NCBI GenBank assembly: GCA_949296525.1
Contig: CASFOP010000001.1
Span: 62,001 to 126,000 of the forward strand
Source: an uncultured bacterium
GTDB lineage: Bacteria > Elusimicrobiota > Elusimicrobia > Elusimicrobiales > Elusimicrobiaceae
Direction of reading: 5' to 3'
Length of the DNA: 64,000 nucleotides
Shown here piece after piece: positions 51,980-60,822 of this stretch; positions within the stretch are counted from its first letter, which is position 1; each line of letters begins with the position of its first letter. Both the position numbers and the translations under genes were made by a program. The notes beneath the pieces were generated by a model. That model was not told where the DNA came from. It did not search any database and saw only the letters and a program-made list of their open reading frames with translations.

Positions 51980-54352
51980 TTAAACGGCAATTTTCAGCTT
52001 ACGCGCAAGCGCAGTCAAAATGCTTTTGCCGCGCTCTTCGGCAGGCAGGCTTTGCAGGGCTTTAAATACCTGCTGCTGGGCCTGGGAAGTGTCCGGCGTA
52101 AAACCGAAAATTTCCATATAGTTTAAAAACTCCACGGTTTTCACAGCCGCCGGCAGCGCGGCAGGGTCTTGGCAGAAGTTCCGCACATACTGCATCAGTT
52201 TTTTCCCGGCGGCGGCATTGACCTGCGCCTTGTCCGTCTGCAGGCCCAGCGTGCGCACATCGTCCATCAGTTCTTCCAGCGCATTGATGTCCACCGGGTC
52301 GCGTGCCAGCTCAGCCTTAATATCTCCGGTCAGCACAAAATCGGCCACCGTGGTAAACGCCTGCGGCAGCGGCGCGCCGATGTATTTCAGCCCGCGCACG
52401 GCGGGATACTGCTGCTCAAAAATTCGCGTAAATTCTTCATCCGTTTTTTGGGAAATTACTTCCAGTACATGATCTATCACGCGCCGCTGGGCATCTTTGA
52501 ACAAAGAGGTAAACGGATAAATATTTTTAAACCGCCTGCCTATTTCCTCATGCGCCGCGTCAAAACCGCCCTTTTTAACTGCCTGGGCCAAAGAGGCAAA
52601 GGCTTCCGGCATGTTAATATCACGAACAAGGCTGGCTCCGCAGGTCAGGCGCGTATCATGGCTTTGGCACACGGCAAAAGCCACTTCGTCTTCTTCCAAC
52701 GTTACGCGGTTTTTCAGCTTCATACTGCCATAACATATATGGCCGCCGGACTCATGCATCCGCTCGCAGCGGTAGTCCGACACATCGCACACATACGCGC
52801 CGGAAGGGGCGGCCTCCTCCCCAGGCAAGTCCTGCAATACCTGCTGTACGGCCACTTTGGTGGCAGGCATGGCCGAAGGCTTTACAAACCGCTCGTACAC
52901 CACGGCCCCGTTTTTAAGGTCCTTAATATTGCTGGGGGCGGCCTGCAGCATACGCATAAACTCCGGCTCTATATCCGCGCCGCCGGTTTTGCGTTTAAGC
53001 TCCAGCGCACGCGCGGCGTACTGCAAAATCTGCACGGTTTCCAGTCCGCTGATTTCATCAAAAAACCACCCGCAGCTGGTATACATCAGCATGGCGTTGC
53101 GCTGCATTTCCAGCAGCATCAGCGCGGTGCTGCGATCCCGCCAGGCCGTTTCCGTGGCGTGGCGCAGGAAAAATTTGTGCTGTGCGTCCAGGCTGCGATC
53201 CAACACCAGTTCAATATAATCATTGCGCGCGGCCCAAGGGTCTTTAAAATATTCCCGGCCGCGGGCGTCAAAATCTTTGGCCATCTCGTCGCGGATAAAA
53301 TCCAGCGCCTTGCGCAGCGGGGCGCGCCATTTCTGGTTCCAGCCCGGGTGCCCGCCGGAATTGCAGCCGCAGTCGGCCCGCCAGCGTTCCACCCCGTGGA
53401 AACAGCTCCAGGACGAATTTTCAAAAATCTGTGCTTCATACTGCGGTGGAAACTTCTCCAAAAATTCGCCGTACACCGTCAAATGCACGTCCGGCAGGCC
53501 CTGCACATATTTGAGGCAGTAAGCCAGGGCCATATCGGCAAATTTCTGGTGGTGGCCGTATGTTTCGCCGTCGGTGGCAATATGCATCAGCTGCGCTTCG
53601 GTGCCGCCGGAATAGGTGCTCATCAGGCGGCGGGCAAAATTTTCGCCGCTTTTAAGCGTATCCGAAAAAGCAATCCCCTGCGATATGGGCCCGTCATAAA
53701 AAAACAAAGCGATTTTTTTGCCGGAAGGCAGATTGCACAGATACGCGCGCTTCGGATCCACTTTTGCACCGGAGGTGTCCGTCCAGTTTTTCTCCCCTAT
53801 TTTACGCACGCGCGCACACTGCCCCGGGGCCAAAATAACGTATTTCATGCCGTGCGCGGCCAACACTTCCAGCGTGGGAGTGTCACAGGCGGTTTCGGCC
53901 AGCCACATGGCTTCCGGCTCACGCCCGAAACGCGCCTTAAAATCAGCCAGCCCCCATTTGACCTGGGTTTCTTTGTCTCGGGCATTGGCCAGCGGCATAA
54001 TCATATGATTGTACACCTGCGCAATGGCCGAACCATGCCCGCTAAAATTTTCCATGCTTTGTTTGTCCGACTCCAGCACCGCGCGGTACACCTGCGGCGC
54101 ATGCGCCTGCATCCAGGACAGCAAAGTCGGCCCAAAGTTAAAGCTGATATGGGCGTAATTATCCACCAAATCGGTCAGTTCCCCTTTGGCGTTTAAGACG
54201 CGGGCCAGCGCATTGGGCCCGTAACATTCGGCGCAGATGCGCGCGTTCCAATCGTGATAAGGAGCCGCGCTGTCCTGGGTTTCAATTTCTTCCAGCCAGG
54301 CGTTTTCGCGCGGGGGTTGGTAAAAGTGTCCGTGAATGCAAAGATATTTCAT
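51980..54352 (-). CDS. GH57 family glycoside hydrolase with DUF3536
   Basis: A 790-residue protein starting at the ATG at 54352 (MKYLCIHGHFYQPPRENAWL). The frame open to 54535 crosses the phoH promoter. The GH57 barrel has HGHFYQPPRENAWLEEI, AHISFNFGPTLLSWMQ and the nucleophile-region MWLAETACDTPTLEVL (glutamate near 151). DUF3536 forms the second half (HEEIGRRFKNIYPFTSLFKD and after). GH57 enzymes act on alpha-glucans. This branch has no assigned reaction that I know. The -10 TATAAC (54359-54364) is 6 nt from the ATG with no Shine-Dalgarno. Confidence 0.88.
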   Translation of the reverse strand: MKYLCIHGHFYQPPRENAWLEEIETQDSAAPYHDWNARICAECYGPNALARVLNAKGELTDLVDNYAHISFNFGPTLLSWMQAHAPQVYRAVLESDKQSMENFSGHGSAIAQVYNHMIMPLANARDKETQVKWGLADFKARFGREPEAMWLAETACDTPTLEVLAAHGMKYVILAPGQCARVRKIGEKNWTDTSGAKVDPKRAYLCNLPSGKKIALFFYDGPISQGIAFSDTLKSGENFARRLMSTYSGGTEAQLMHIATDGETYGHHQKFADMALAYCLKYVQGLPDVHLTVYGEFLEKFPPQYEAQIFENSSWSCFHGVERWRADCGCNSGGHPGWNQKWRAPLRKALDFIRDEMAKDFDARGREYFKDPWAARNDYIELVLDRSLDAQHKFFLRHATETAWRDRSTALMLLEMQRNAMLMYTSCGWFFDEISGLETVQILQYAARALELKRKTGGADIEPEFMRMLQAAPSNIKDLKNGAVVYERFVKPSAMPATKVAVQQVLQDLPGEEAAPSGAYVCDVSDYRCERMHESGGHICYGSMKLKNRVTLEEDEVAFAVCQSHDTRLTCGASLVRDINMPEAFASLAQAVKKGGFDAAHEEIGRRFKNIYPFTSLFKDAQRRVIDHVLEVISQKTDEEFTRIFEQQYPAVRGLKYIGAPLPQAFTTVADFVLTGDIKAELARDPVDINALEELMDDVRTLGLQTDKAQVNAAAGKKLMQYVRNFCQDPAALPAAVKTVEFLNYMEIFGFTPDTSQAQQQVFKALQSLPAEERGKSILTALARKLKIAV

Positions 54353-54479
54353 ATATATGTTATAGCAATTAATCGCGTATTTTGCACCCGTCCGCCGCCG
54401 AAAAAAACACTTGATTAAACGCCGCGCAAACTTTATACTATAAATAACCCGCCGTACTGCGACGGCCCGAGGTGAAAAC

Positions 54480-55805
54480 ATGAAAAAAACTTTTATTTTG
54501 GACACCAACGTCCTGCTGCACGACGTAAATTCCATTTATGCGTTTGAAGACAATGACGTCGTCATCCCGATGGTCGTCATTGAAGAGCTGGACAAATTCA
54601 AAAGCGAAGGCGACACCCGCGGCAAAAATGCCCGCATGGTATCGCGCGAGCTGGACGAACTGCGCAAAAAAGGCCGCCTAAACGAAGGGGTCGGGCTGCC
54701 CAACGGCGGCACGCTGAAAATTAAGTTGGACAATCCCAATATCCTGCCGCAGATTTGGTCCTTGAACACATCCGACAATTCCATTTTAAACATCGCCTAC
54801 ACCATGGACAGAAAAGAGGGTTCCTACAATAAAAACCAAAGCCCCGTGTTCGTGGTGACCAAAGACATCAACATGCGCCTAAAAGCCGAAGCCCTGGGCC
54901 TTAACGCGCAGGATTATACGTCAGATAAAGTGAAATACGACGAACTGTATACCGGCGTGGCGGAAGTGGAAGTGGATCCGGCGCAGATTGACGCGTTTTA
55001 CCAAAATAAAAAATTGCCGCTGGAAAAAGGGCTTTATTTTCCCAATCAATTTTTAATTTTAAAGGCCAATGACGGCAGCAAAAAATCCGCCATCGGCCGC
55101 GTGGCCAACAACGGCGAAGATGTTTTAAAACCCCTTTCCGCCCAGGAGCCGGTGGCCTGGGGCATCAAGCCGTTAAACAAAGAGCAGCGCTTCGCCATGG
55201 AACTGCTGCTGGACGACAGCCTGGATATTGTTACCCTGGTGGGCACCGCCGGCACGGGCAAAACCCTCATCACCCTGGCCACGGGCTTGCAGCGTACCAT
55301 GGACGAAAACGCCTACCGCCGCATGGTGGTGTGCCGCTCCATCGTGCCCGTGGGCAAAGATTTGGGCTTCCTGCCCGGCACGAAAGAAGAAAAACTGGAA
55401 GCCTGGATGGGCGCCATTTACGACAACCTGGCTTTCCTGGCCGACCGCAAAAACCCCGACGAAGGGGAAGAAAAAGCGCATTACCTGCTGGACAGCGGCA
55501 AAATTGAAATTGCTTCCGTCACGCATATGCGCGGGCGCTCCCTGCCGGGGCAGTATATGATTGTGGACGACGCACAAAACCTGACCCCGCACGAAATGAA
55601 AACCATTTTGACCCGCGCGGGCGAGGGCACCAAAATCGTCGTTACCGGCGACCCGTACCAAATTGATACGCCGTACCTGGACATAGAATCCAACGGTCTG
55701 ACGTACCTGGTGGACCGCCTCAAAGGCCAGCCGACGCACGGCCACATTACGTTTACCAAAACCGAGCGCAGCCGCCTGGCGGATTTGGCGTCCAAGCTGT
55801 TGTAA
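54480..55805 (+). CDS. phoH2: PhoH-family ATPase with N-terminal PIN domain
   Basis: A 441-residue PhoH2-type protein. The PIN nuclease domain is FILDTNVLLHDVNSIYAFED (acidic D8) with VVIEELDKFKSEGDTRGKNA. The PhoH ATPase has Walker A LVGTAGTGKTLITLATGLQ (near 255-270), MIVDDAQNLTPHEMKTILTR and VVTGDPYQIDTPYLDIESNG. PhoH2 proteins in other bacteria unwind and cut RNA, often as a toxin-antitoxin-like unit. No small partner gene is visible here. GAGGTG precedes the ATG. Confidence 0.93.
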   Translation: MKKTFILDTNVLLHDVNSIYAFEDNDVVIPMVVIEELDKFKSEGDTRGKNARMVSRELDELRKKGRLNEGVGLPNGGTLKIKLDNPNILPQIWSLNTSDNSILNIAYTMDRKEGSYNKNQSPVFVVTKDINMRLKAEALGLNAQDYTSDKVKYDELYTGVAEVEVDPAQIDAFYQNKKLPLEKGLYFPNQFLILKANDGSKKSAIGRVANNGEDVLKPLSAQEPVAWGIKPLNKEQRFAMELLLDDSLDIVTLVGTAGTGKTLITLATGLQRTMDENAYRRMVVCRSIVPVGKDLGFLPGTKEEKLEAWMGAIYDNLAFLADRKNPDEGEEKAHYLLDSGKIEIASVTHMRGRSLPGQYMIVDDAQNLTPHEMKTILTRAGEGTKIVVTGDPYQIDTPYLDIESNGLTYLVDRLKGQPTHGHITFTKTERSRLADLASKLL

Positions 55806-55818
55806 ACTTTGTTCATGC

Positions 55819-55852
55819 AAAAACACCCCGCTGAAAAAGCGGGGTGTTTTTA
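55819..55852 (+). terminator. Terminator of phoH
   Basis: AAACACCCCGC pairs with GCGGGGTGTTT, followed by TTAAC. The A-run also allows use from the other side. Confidence 0.82.
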
Positions 55853-55862
55853 ACAGGCCAAA

Positions 55863-56426
55863 TTACATCATGGGAGCCACACATCTGCTGGCCCACCCGG
55901 GCATACGCTCCACATTGGACAGCCCCATTATGTTTTTACAATAATTGGTGGTATCGCACGAGGTTTCCACACAATACAGGTCCAACATTTTTTTATTGTC
56001 TTCTTCAATAAAATAATAAAAGCCTTGCCTGGCATATTTCCCTTTTGCCCGAAGTATATATACTCCGGCACCCTGCGCCGTACTGTTTACTTTACCGGGA
56101 AGGAGCGTCATGGTCCACTCCCCGTTGGAACGCACCGTGGTGCTTTCTGCTTCATACGGTATTTGTATATCCAAATCGTCAAACGAATTTGGATATGACC
56201 CGTTGGCCAGGTAATAGAGTTTCACGGCATCCGCCGCGCTGCGCAGCAACGTCAATGCCTCAGAGCTGCGGGCCTTTTCCACAGCTCGTTCATATTGCGG
56301 CATGGCGATAGCGGCCAATATGCCGATAGTCAGTACCACCACCAAAAGCTCAATAAGCGTAAAGCCGCCTAAAATGCCTTCAGCGGGGTTTTCCCTACGG
56401 AGAGTCATTTGATAAATTTTGCTCAT
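55863..56426 (-). CDS. Type IV pilin-like protein
   Basis: A 187-residue prepilin starting at the ATG at 56426 (MSKIYQMTLRRENPAEGILG), cut before FTLIELLVVVLTIGILAAIA (the usual II is TI here). PQYERAVEKARSSEALTLLR, then NGSYPNSFDDLDIQIPYEAE. Cysteines lie in CVETSCDTTNYCKNIMG and ASRCVAPMM near the end. An EDNKKMLDLYCV segment resembles the C-terminal part of the pilin at 62827-63399. Confidence 0.9.
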   Translation of the reverse strand: MSKIYQMTLRRENPAEGILGGFTLIELLVVVLTIGILAAIAMPQYERAVEKARSSEALTLLRSAADAVKLYYLANGSYPNSFDDLDIQIPYEAESTTVRSNGEWTMTLLPGKVNSTAQGAGVYILRAKGKYARQGFYYFIEEDNKKMLDLYCVETSCDTTNYCKNIMGLSNVERMPGWASRCVAPMM

Positions 56427-56460
56427 ACGCAAAATTTATCTTTTAAAACAGGACTGGCAA
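56411..56460 (-). promoter_or_regulatory. Leaderless pilin promoter with palindrome, no T-tract
   Basis: Minus strand -35 TTGCCA (56455-56460), 16-bp spacer without a long T-run, -10 TAAATT (56433-56438), 6 nt to the ATG. Palindrome arms at 56411-56422 and 56429-56440. Confidence 0.7.
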
Positions 56461-56493
56461 AAGAAGTTCTGTTCCCCTCCGCCACGCTGTATC

Positions 56494-56703
56494 TCAATAT
56501 AATTTGGGATGTATTTCTGTGACTTTATATCCCGCTTTTTCCACGGCTTCTTTTAACGCCGCATCGGAGGCCGGGCCGCTTACTTCGGCGCATTTTCTGC
56601 CCAAATCCACCTTTGCCGTTACACCCATCAAAGCGTTTAACGCCGCTTCCACGCGGCCCGCGCAATGCGCGCACATCATGCCTTCAATTTTTACAATTTT
56701 CAT
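56494..56703 (-). CDS. Possible internal CopZ-like chaperone within copA
   Basis: Inside copA, the ATG at 56703 begins MKIVKIEGMMCAHCAGRVEA, a complete 69-residue HMA domain with CxxC, in the same frame as the ATPase. Directly upstream is GGAGG with an 8-nt spacer, as strong as any site in the window. A free metallochaperone could therefore be made in addition to the fused domain. Alternatively the GGAGG is a fossil of a once separate copZ that fused by loss of a stop codon. Both fit the sequence. Confidence 0.5.
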   Translation of the reverse strand: MKIVKIEGMMCAHCAGRVEAALNALMGVTAKVDLGRKCAEVSGPASDAALKEAVEKAGYKVTEIHPKLY

Positions 56704-59031
56704 ACTCTTTTCCTCCGAAATTTCCTTGCCCGCCAAAACGCAGCTTCCGCCGCAGGACGGCCTGTTTTTAAACGGCTTAAACCGCCGCAGCCGCAAGGCA
56801 TTGCTGACTACAAAAACGGAACTTAAACTCATGGCCGCCGCGGCAAACATCGGGTTTAGCTGCCAGCCCAGCCAGTGATAAAACACGCCCGCCGCCAGCG
56901 GGATACCGCATACATTATAGAAAAACGCCCAAAACAAATTCTCTTTAATATTGGTGATTACCGCGCGCGAAAGACGCAACGCGGCGGGCACGCCGGACAA
57001 ATCATTTTTTACCAGCACCACATCGGCCGTTTCCAGCGCCGCGTCCGTCCCCGCGCCGACAGCCGCCCCCACATCCGCACGCGCCAGGGCGGGGGCATCG
57101 TTAATGCCGTCTCCCACCATCATAACCTTTTGCCCCTGGGCCTGCAAACTGCGGATTTCCGCCTCTTTATCCTGCGGCAGGACCCCCGCAATAATGTGCG
57201 TCAGCCCCAGCGCTTGACCCACGGCTTGTGCGGTGCGTTCATTGTCGCCTGTCAGCAATACCACGTCCAGCCCCATGTTTTGCATTTCCACAACCGCCGC
57301 CCGCGAAGAAGGTTTTATCCAGTCCGCCAACCCCAGCATACCGGTAAAATGTTTTTCTTTGGCAAAATACAGCACGGTTTTGCCCTGCCGTGCCCATTCC
57401 GCCGCACGCTGTATAAACGACGCGGGAACTTCTATGCCGTGTTTCTGCATCAGCGGCAAATTCCCCGCCGTAATCTGCACGCCGTTTATGCGGGCGCGTA
57501 TGCCGGCACCGGCCAACGTTTCAAAATTTTCCGCCGCAGAAACTTTTGCTTCCCGCGCCTGCGGCGCGCGCAGTACGGCGCGCGAAAGCGGATGTTCGGA
57601 CGGGCTTTCCGCCGAAACGGCCAAACTCCAAAATTCTTTCCCGTCCGTACCATCAGAGAGCAAAACGTCCGTTACTTCGGGTTTGCCTTCCGTCACAGTG
57701 CCGGTTTTATCCAGCACCACGGTATTAACCAGGCGGGCCGTTTCCAGCGTTTCGGCTGATTTGAACAAAATACCGTTGCGGGCCCCCGTGCCCGTACCGA
57801 CCATAACCGCCGTCGGCGTGGCCAGCCCCAACGCGCACGGACAGGAAATAACCAGCACCGCCACTGCAGAGCCGAGCGCAAAGCTCCAGCCGTACCCGCA
57901 CAACAGCCACACCGCCGCCGTCAGCAAAGCCAAAGCTATCACCACCGGCACAAAAACACCGCTTACTTTGTCGGCCAGCCGCCCGATGGGCGCTTTGGAG
58001 GCTGAGGCCTCCTCCACTAAAGAGATGATTTGTGACAGCAATGTCTGCCCGCCCGTCCGCGTGACTTTAAAGTGGAAATATCCGGCCTGGTTGACCGTTC
58101 CCGCACGCACCTCCGCCCCTTCGGCTTTGTCCGCAGGCAGGCTTTCCCCCGTCAGGGCGGATTCGTCCAGCGCGCCGCGCCCGCTGACAATCACGCCGTC
58201 GGCCGGCACGGACATGCCGGCTTTTACCGCCAAAATATCCCCTTCTTTTATATCTTCCGCGGCAATTTCCGTTTCCGCCCCGTTTTCCACACGCAGGGCT
58301 TTTTTGGGGGCCAATTTAAGCAGCTGTTCTATCGCGCCGGAAGTTTTGCGTTTGGCACGCGATTCCAGGTATTTGCCCAGGGTTATCAGCGTCAAAATCA
58401 TGGCCGCCGATTCAAAGTACAGCCTATGCAGCGCTTCGGCCGCTTCCGTCAGGCTTCCGCCCCCCATCAAAAACAAAATGCGGTACAGCACAAACAGCCC
58501 CGACAGAAACGCCGCGCCGGAACCGACGGCGATAAGGCTGTTCATGTTCGGCGCACCGTGAAACAGCGTTTTCAGCCCGTTGGCAAAAATTTCACGGTTG
58601 ATAAACAAAACGGGAATTAAAAATAAAAACTGGGTCAGCGCAAAAACGCCCGGATTTTGCGTCAGAGCCTGCGGCAGCGGCGCGCCGAGCATATGCCCCA
58701 TGGAAATATAAAAAAGCGGAAACAGGAAAGCCAGCGAACTCCAAAAGCGCAAGCGCAAATACCGCTCCGCCTGCGCGGCAGGGTCGGCCTGCGGCACCGC
58801 GCTGGCCGCTGTTTTGTTTTTCTGCACAGGGGCCGCACCGTAGCCGGCATTTTCCACGGCGGCCACGATATCCTGCACGGACAAAATTCTTTCGTCAAAA
58901 TCCGCCTTCAGGGTGTTTTGCAGCAAATTCACTTCCGCCGCGCGCACCCCGCACAGGGCGGACACGGCCTTTTCCACGCGCGCCGAACAGGCGGCGCAGC
59001 TCATGCCGGAAACGGTAAATTTTTCTTTCAT
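56494..59031 (-). CDS. copA: Copper-translocating P1B-type ATPase with two HMA domains
   Basis: A heavy-metal exporter of 845 residues, starting at the ATG at 59031 (MKEKFTVSGMSCAACSARVE). The N-terminal HMA domain has GMSCAAC. Eight helices include the copper-type SCPCALGLATPTAVMVGTGT (near 394). DKTGTVTEGKPEV carries the phosphorylated aspartate (near 441), and VGDGINDAPALARADVG lies near 642. An unusual second HMA domain at the C-terminus (777-845) has IEGMMCAHCAGRVEAALNAL. The frame open to 59439 is beyond the promoter and is rejected. The CPC motif indicates Cu(I). Confidence 0.95.
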   Translation of the reverse strand: MKEKFTVSGMSCAACSARVEKAVSALCGVRAAEVNLLQNTLKADFDERILSVQDIVAAVENAGYGAAPVQKNKTAASAVPQADPAAQAERYLRLRFWSSLAFLFPLFYISMGHMLGAPLPQALTQNPGVFALTQFLFLIPVLFINREIFANGLKTLFHGAPNMNSLIAVGSGAAFLSGLFVLYRILFLMGGGSLTEAAEALHRLYFESAAMILTLITLGKYLESRAKRKTSGAIEQLLKLAPKKALRVENGAETEIAAEDIKEGDILAVKAGMSVPADGVIVSGRGALDESALTGESLPADKAEGAEVRAGTVNQAGYFHFKVTRTGGQTLLSQIISLVEEASASKAPIGRLADKVSGVFVPVVIALALLTAAVWLLCGYGWSFALGSAVAVLVISCPCALGLATPTAVMVGTGTGARNGILFKSAETLETARLVNTVVLDKTGTVTEGKPEVTDVLLSDGTDGKEFWSLAVSAESPSEHPLSRAVLRAPQAREAKVSAAENFETLAGAGIRARINGVQITAGNLPLMQKHGIEVPASFIQRAAEWARQGKTVLYFAKEKHFTGMLGLADWIKPSSRAAVVEMQNMGLDVVLLTGDNERTAQAVGQALGLTHIIAGVLPQDKEAEIRSLQAQGQKVMMVGDGINDAPALARADVGAAVGAGTDAALETADVVLVKNDLSGVPAALRLSRAVITNIKENLFWAFFYNVCGIPLAAGVFYHWLGWQLNPMFAAAAMSLSSVFVVSNALRLRRFKPFKNRPSCGGSCVLAGKEISEEKSMKIVKIEGMMCAHCAGRVEAALNALMGVTAKVDLGRKCAEVSGPASDAALKEAVEKAGYKVTEIHPKLY

Positions 59032-59090
59032 ATTCCCCCGCGCGTTCCGCGTTTTGTGGATAAAGAAGCGGAAACGCAAAAGACATAAAC

Positions 59091-59110
59091 ATATGAACAG
59101 ATGTTCATAT
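59091..59110. promoter_or_regulatory. ArsR/SmtB-type operator before copA
   Basis: ATATGAACAGATGTTCATAT is a 20-bp inverted repeat (8-bp arms, 4-bp centre), the classical form bound by ArsR-family metal sensors. It sits directly downstream of the copA -10 box, over the expected +1. The regulator gene is not in the window. Confidence 0.72.
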
Positions 59111-59112
59111 AT

Positions 59113-59141
59113 AGTATATAATCCCCGCGCCGCCCTGTCAA
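59113..59141 (-). promoter_or_regulatory. Consensus sigma-70 promoter of copA
   Basis: Minus strand TTGACA (59136-59141), 17-bp spacer, TATACT (59113-59118), giving a ~75-nt leader. Confidence 0.8.
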
Positions 59142-59205
59142 GCCGGACGGGAACGGCGGCGCATATTATGCCGTTATTTGCTATAGTAGCAAATAGGGGT
59201 CTCTT

Positions 59206-59925
59206 ATGCTGACAAAACCTTTTGACGTTCGTTATGATGAGTTGGACACACATGCGCACATCGGGCCTGTTACCCTGCTGCGCTATTTCCAGGAAGCCGC
59301 CGCGCTGGACGCGGCCTCCTTTGCTTTCGGCTGGGAACAGCTGCAGGAGAAGAACCTGGCCTGGGTGCTGACGCATATGCAGCTGGAAATGCTGGGCAAA
59401 CCCGCCCCCAAACAAACCGTTTCCGCGCGGACCTGGCACGCCTTCTCCGACAAGCTGTTAAGCCGCAGAGAGTTTGAATTTACGGACCAAAACGGCCAAC
59501 CGCTGGCGCGCGGGGCCAGCTGGTGGGCGTTAATAGACGTTACCAAGCGCCGCCTGACCAAAAGCCCCGCCGAACTGCTGGCCTTAAACCCCGCAGAACC
59601 TCAGTTTATCACGCAGGAAAAAAATTTCAAACGCGCTTTGCCTCCGAATGCCCCGCAAACGGGGGAGGCCGTCATTTATGTTCGGCGCGAGGATTTGGAC
59701 TTAAACGGCCATGTCAACAACACCCATTACGCCGCCTGGGCACTGGAAGCCGTGCCGGAAGGCAAGCGGCTGCACAAATTGCTGATTCACTTTAAAAACG
59801 AATGCCGCGCAGGAGACGTTATCACTTCCGCCGCATATGCCGAAAACGAACAAATCCTGCATCACCGCCTGATCCGCCAGTCCGACGGCAAAGAAGCCGC
59901 TCATGCCATTACGTTTTGGCATTAA
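59206..59925 (+). CDS. Acyl-ACP thioesterase
   Basis: Double hot-dog thioesterase of 239 residues that frees fatty acids from acyl carrier protein. The first domain has VRYDELDTHAHIGPVTLLRY and FQEAA. The second has REDLDLNGHVNNTHYAAWAL (about 161-180), the N-x-H-x-N catalytic region of the FatA/FatB-like family. AGGGG lies ~8 nt before the ATG with TATAGT (59182-59187) upstream. Chain-length preference is unknown. Confidence 0.88.
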   Translation: MLTKPFDVRYDELDTHAHIGPVTLLRYFQEAAALDAASFAFGWEQLQEKNLAWVLTHMQLEMLGKPAPKQTVSARTWHAFSDKLLSRREFEFTDQNGQPLARGASWWALIDVTKRRLTKSPAELLALNPAEPQFITQEKNFKRALPPNAPQTGEAVIYVRREDLDLNGHVNNTHYAAWALEAVPEGKRLHKLLIHFKNECRAGDVITSAAYAENEQILHHRLIRQSDGKEAAHAITFWH

Positions 59926-59952
59926 CTTGGGCCGCCCGACCGTTACACCGTT

Positions 59953-59980
59953 TCCCCGCCGAGGCGGGGGTTGCTTTTTT
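59953..59980 (+). terminator. Terminator of the thioesterase gene
   Basis: CCCCGCC pairs with GGCGGGG around GA, then TTGCTTTTTT. Confidence 0.75.
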
Positions 59981-60110
59981 ATGAGGCGTATGCTAGAATA
60001 AAGTTAGGAAGGCTAACTGCTTCGGCCTTTCGTTTACAACCGTTATTACCCGACAAAACGTTCCTTGAAAATTTCGCCAAAGAGACTTCGCTTGCTACAG
60101 GAGGTGTATT

Positions 60111-60725
60111 ATGTATTTATCCAAAGCGAACAAAGCCGATTTTGGCGCCGTATATGAAGATATGCAAAAGCAGTTCCCGTATGTGGAACTGAAGGCCAAA
60201 GAAACATTCCTTACCCTTTGCCGCCGCACCGATTATCACATCTGGCTGGCCAAGGAAAAAGCGGGCACACGCGCACGCAATGTAGGGTATATGCTTGTTT
60301 GGCTTGATACCCGCAACCGGATGGCGTGGCTGGAATATATTGCCGTATTGCAGCCCTACCACGGCAAAGGGCTGGGCAGCCAGATGCTAAAGCTCCTGGC
60401 GGCCAAATATCCCGCCTGCAAAGGTTGTTTCCTGGAGCTGGAAAAAGCCACGCCGGCAGATGAAAAAGCCCGCCGGCGTATAGCGTTTTACACGCGCAAA
60501 GGCGCTTTTGCCCTCAACTTGCGCTATTTCTGCCCGCAGCCGCATAAACCTTCGGTGGAGATGGATCTGTATTTCCTGCCGTTTACGCGCCGCCTGCGTA
60601 CACTGCCCACGCACGCCGTATTGGGCGCAGTGCGCCAGGCTTACCGCACATTACACGCACGTATGCCGCAGGTACAAAAAATGTTGCGTTACATCGCGCC
60701 GGTTTTCCGGCCCGAAAAAGCATAA
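60111..60725 (+). CDS. GNAT family N-acetyltransferase
   Basis: A 204-residue acetyltransferase. The acetyl-CoA loop is VLQPYHGKGLGSQMLKLLAA (about 82-101), preceded by RMAWLEYIAV and followed by AFYTRKGAFAL. ACAGGAGG precedes the ATG. A ~100-nt leader runs from a TAGAAT -10 near 59994, containing the small hairpin GTTAG/CTAAC (60004-60018). The substrate is unknown. Confidence 0.85.
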   Translation: MYLSKANKADFGAVYEDMQKQFPYVELKAKETFLTLCRRTDYHIWLAKEKAGTRARNVGYMLVWLDTRNRMAWLEYIAVLQPYHGKGLGSQMLKLLAAKYPACKGCFLELEKATPADEKARRRIAFYTRKGAFALNLRYFCPQPHKPSVEMDLYFLPFTRRLRTLPTHAVLGAVRQAYRTLHARMPQVQKMLRYIAPVFRPEKA

Positions 60726-60738
60726 CTTCCCGGTTTCA

Positions 60739-60766
60739 AGCCGCCCCAAAAGGGGCGGCTTTTTTG
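60739..60766 (+). terminator. Terminator of the acetyltransferase gene
   Basis: AGCCGCCCC pairs with GGGGCGGCT, followed by TTTTTT. Confidence 0.87.
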
Positions 60767-60822
60767 CTTTCAGACATACGTTTTTTGAAAGTAGCCCCGT
60801 CTATTTGCTACACTACTCTTAC

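Noticed and set aside
54353..54535. Upstream extension of the GH57 frame
   Set aside because: It overlaps phoH on the other strand, and relatives begin at MKYLCIHGHFYQPP.
59032..59439. Long N-terminal extension of copA to residue-rich frame at 59439
   Set aside because: It would span the promoter, the operator and part of the opposite-strand thioesterase gene.
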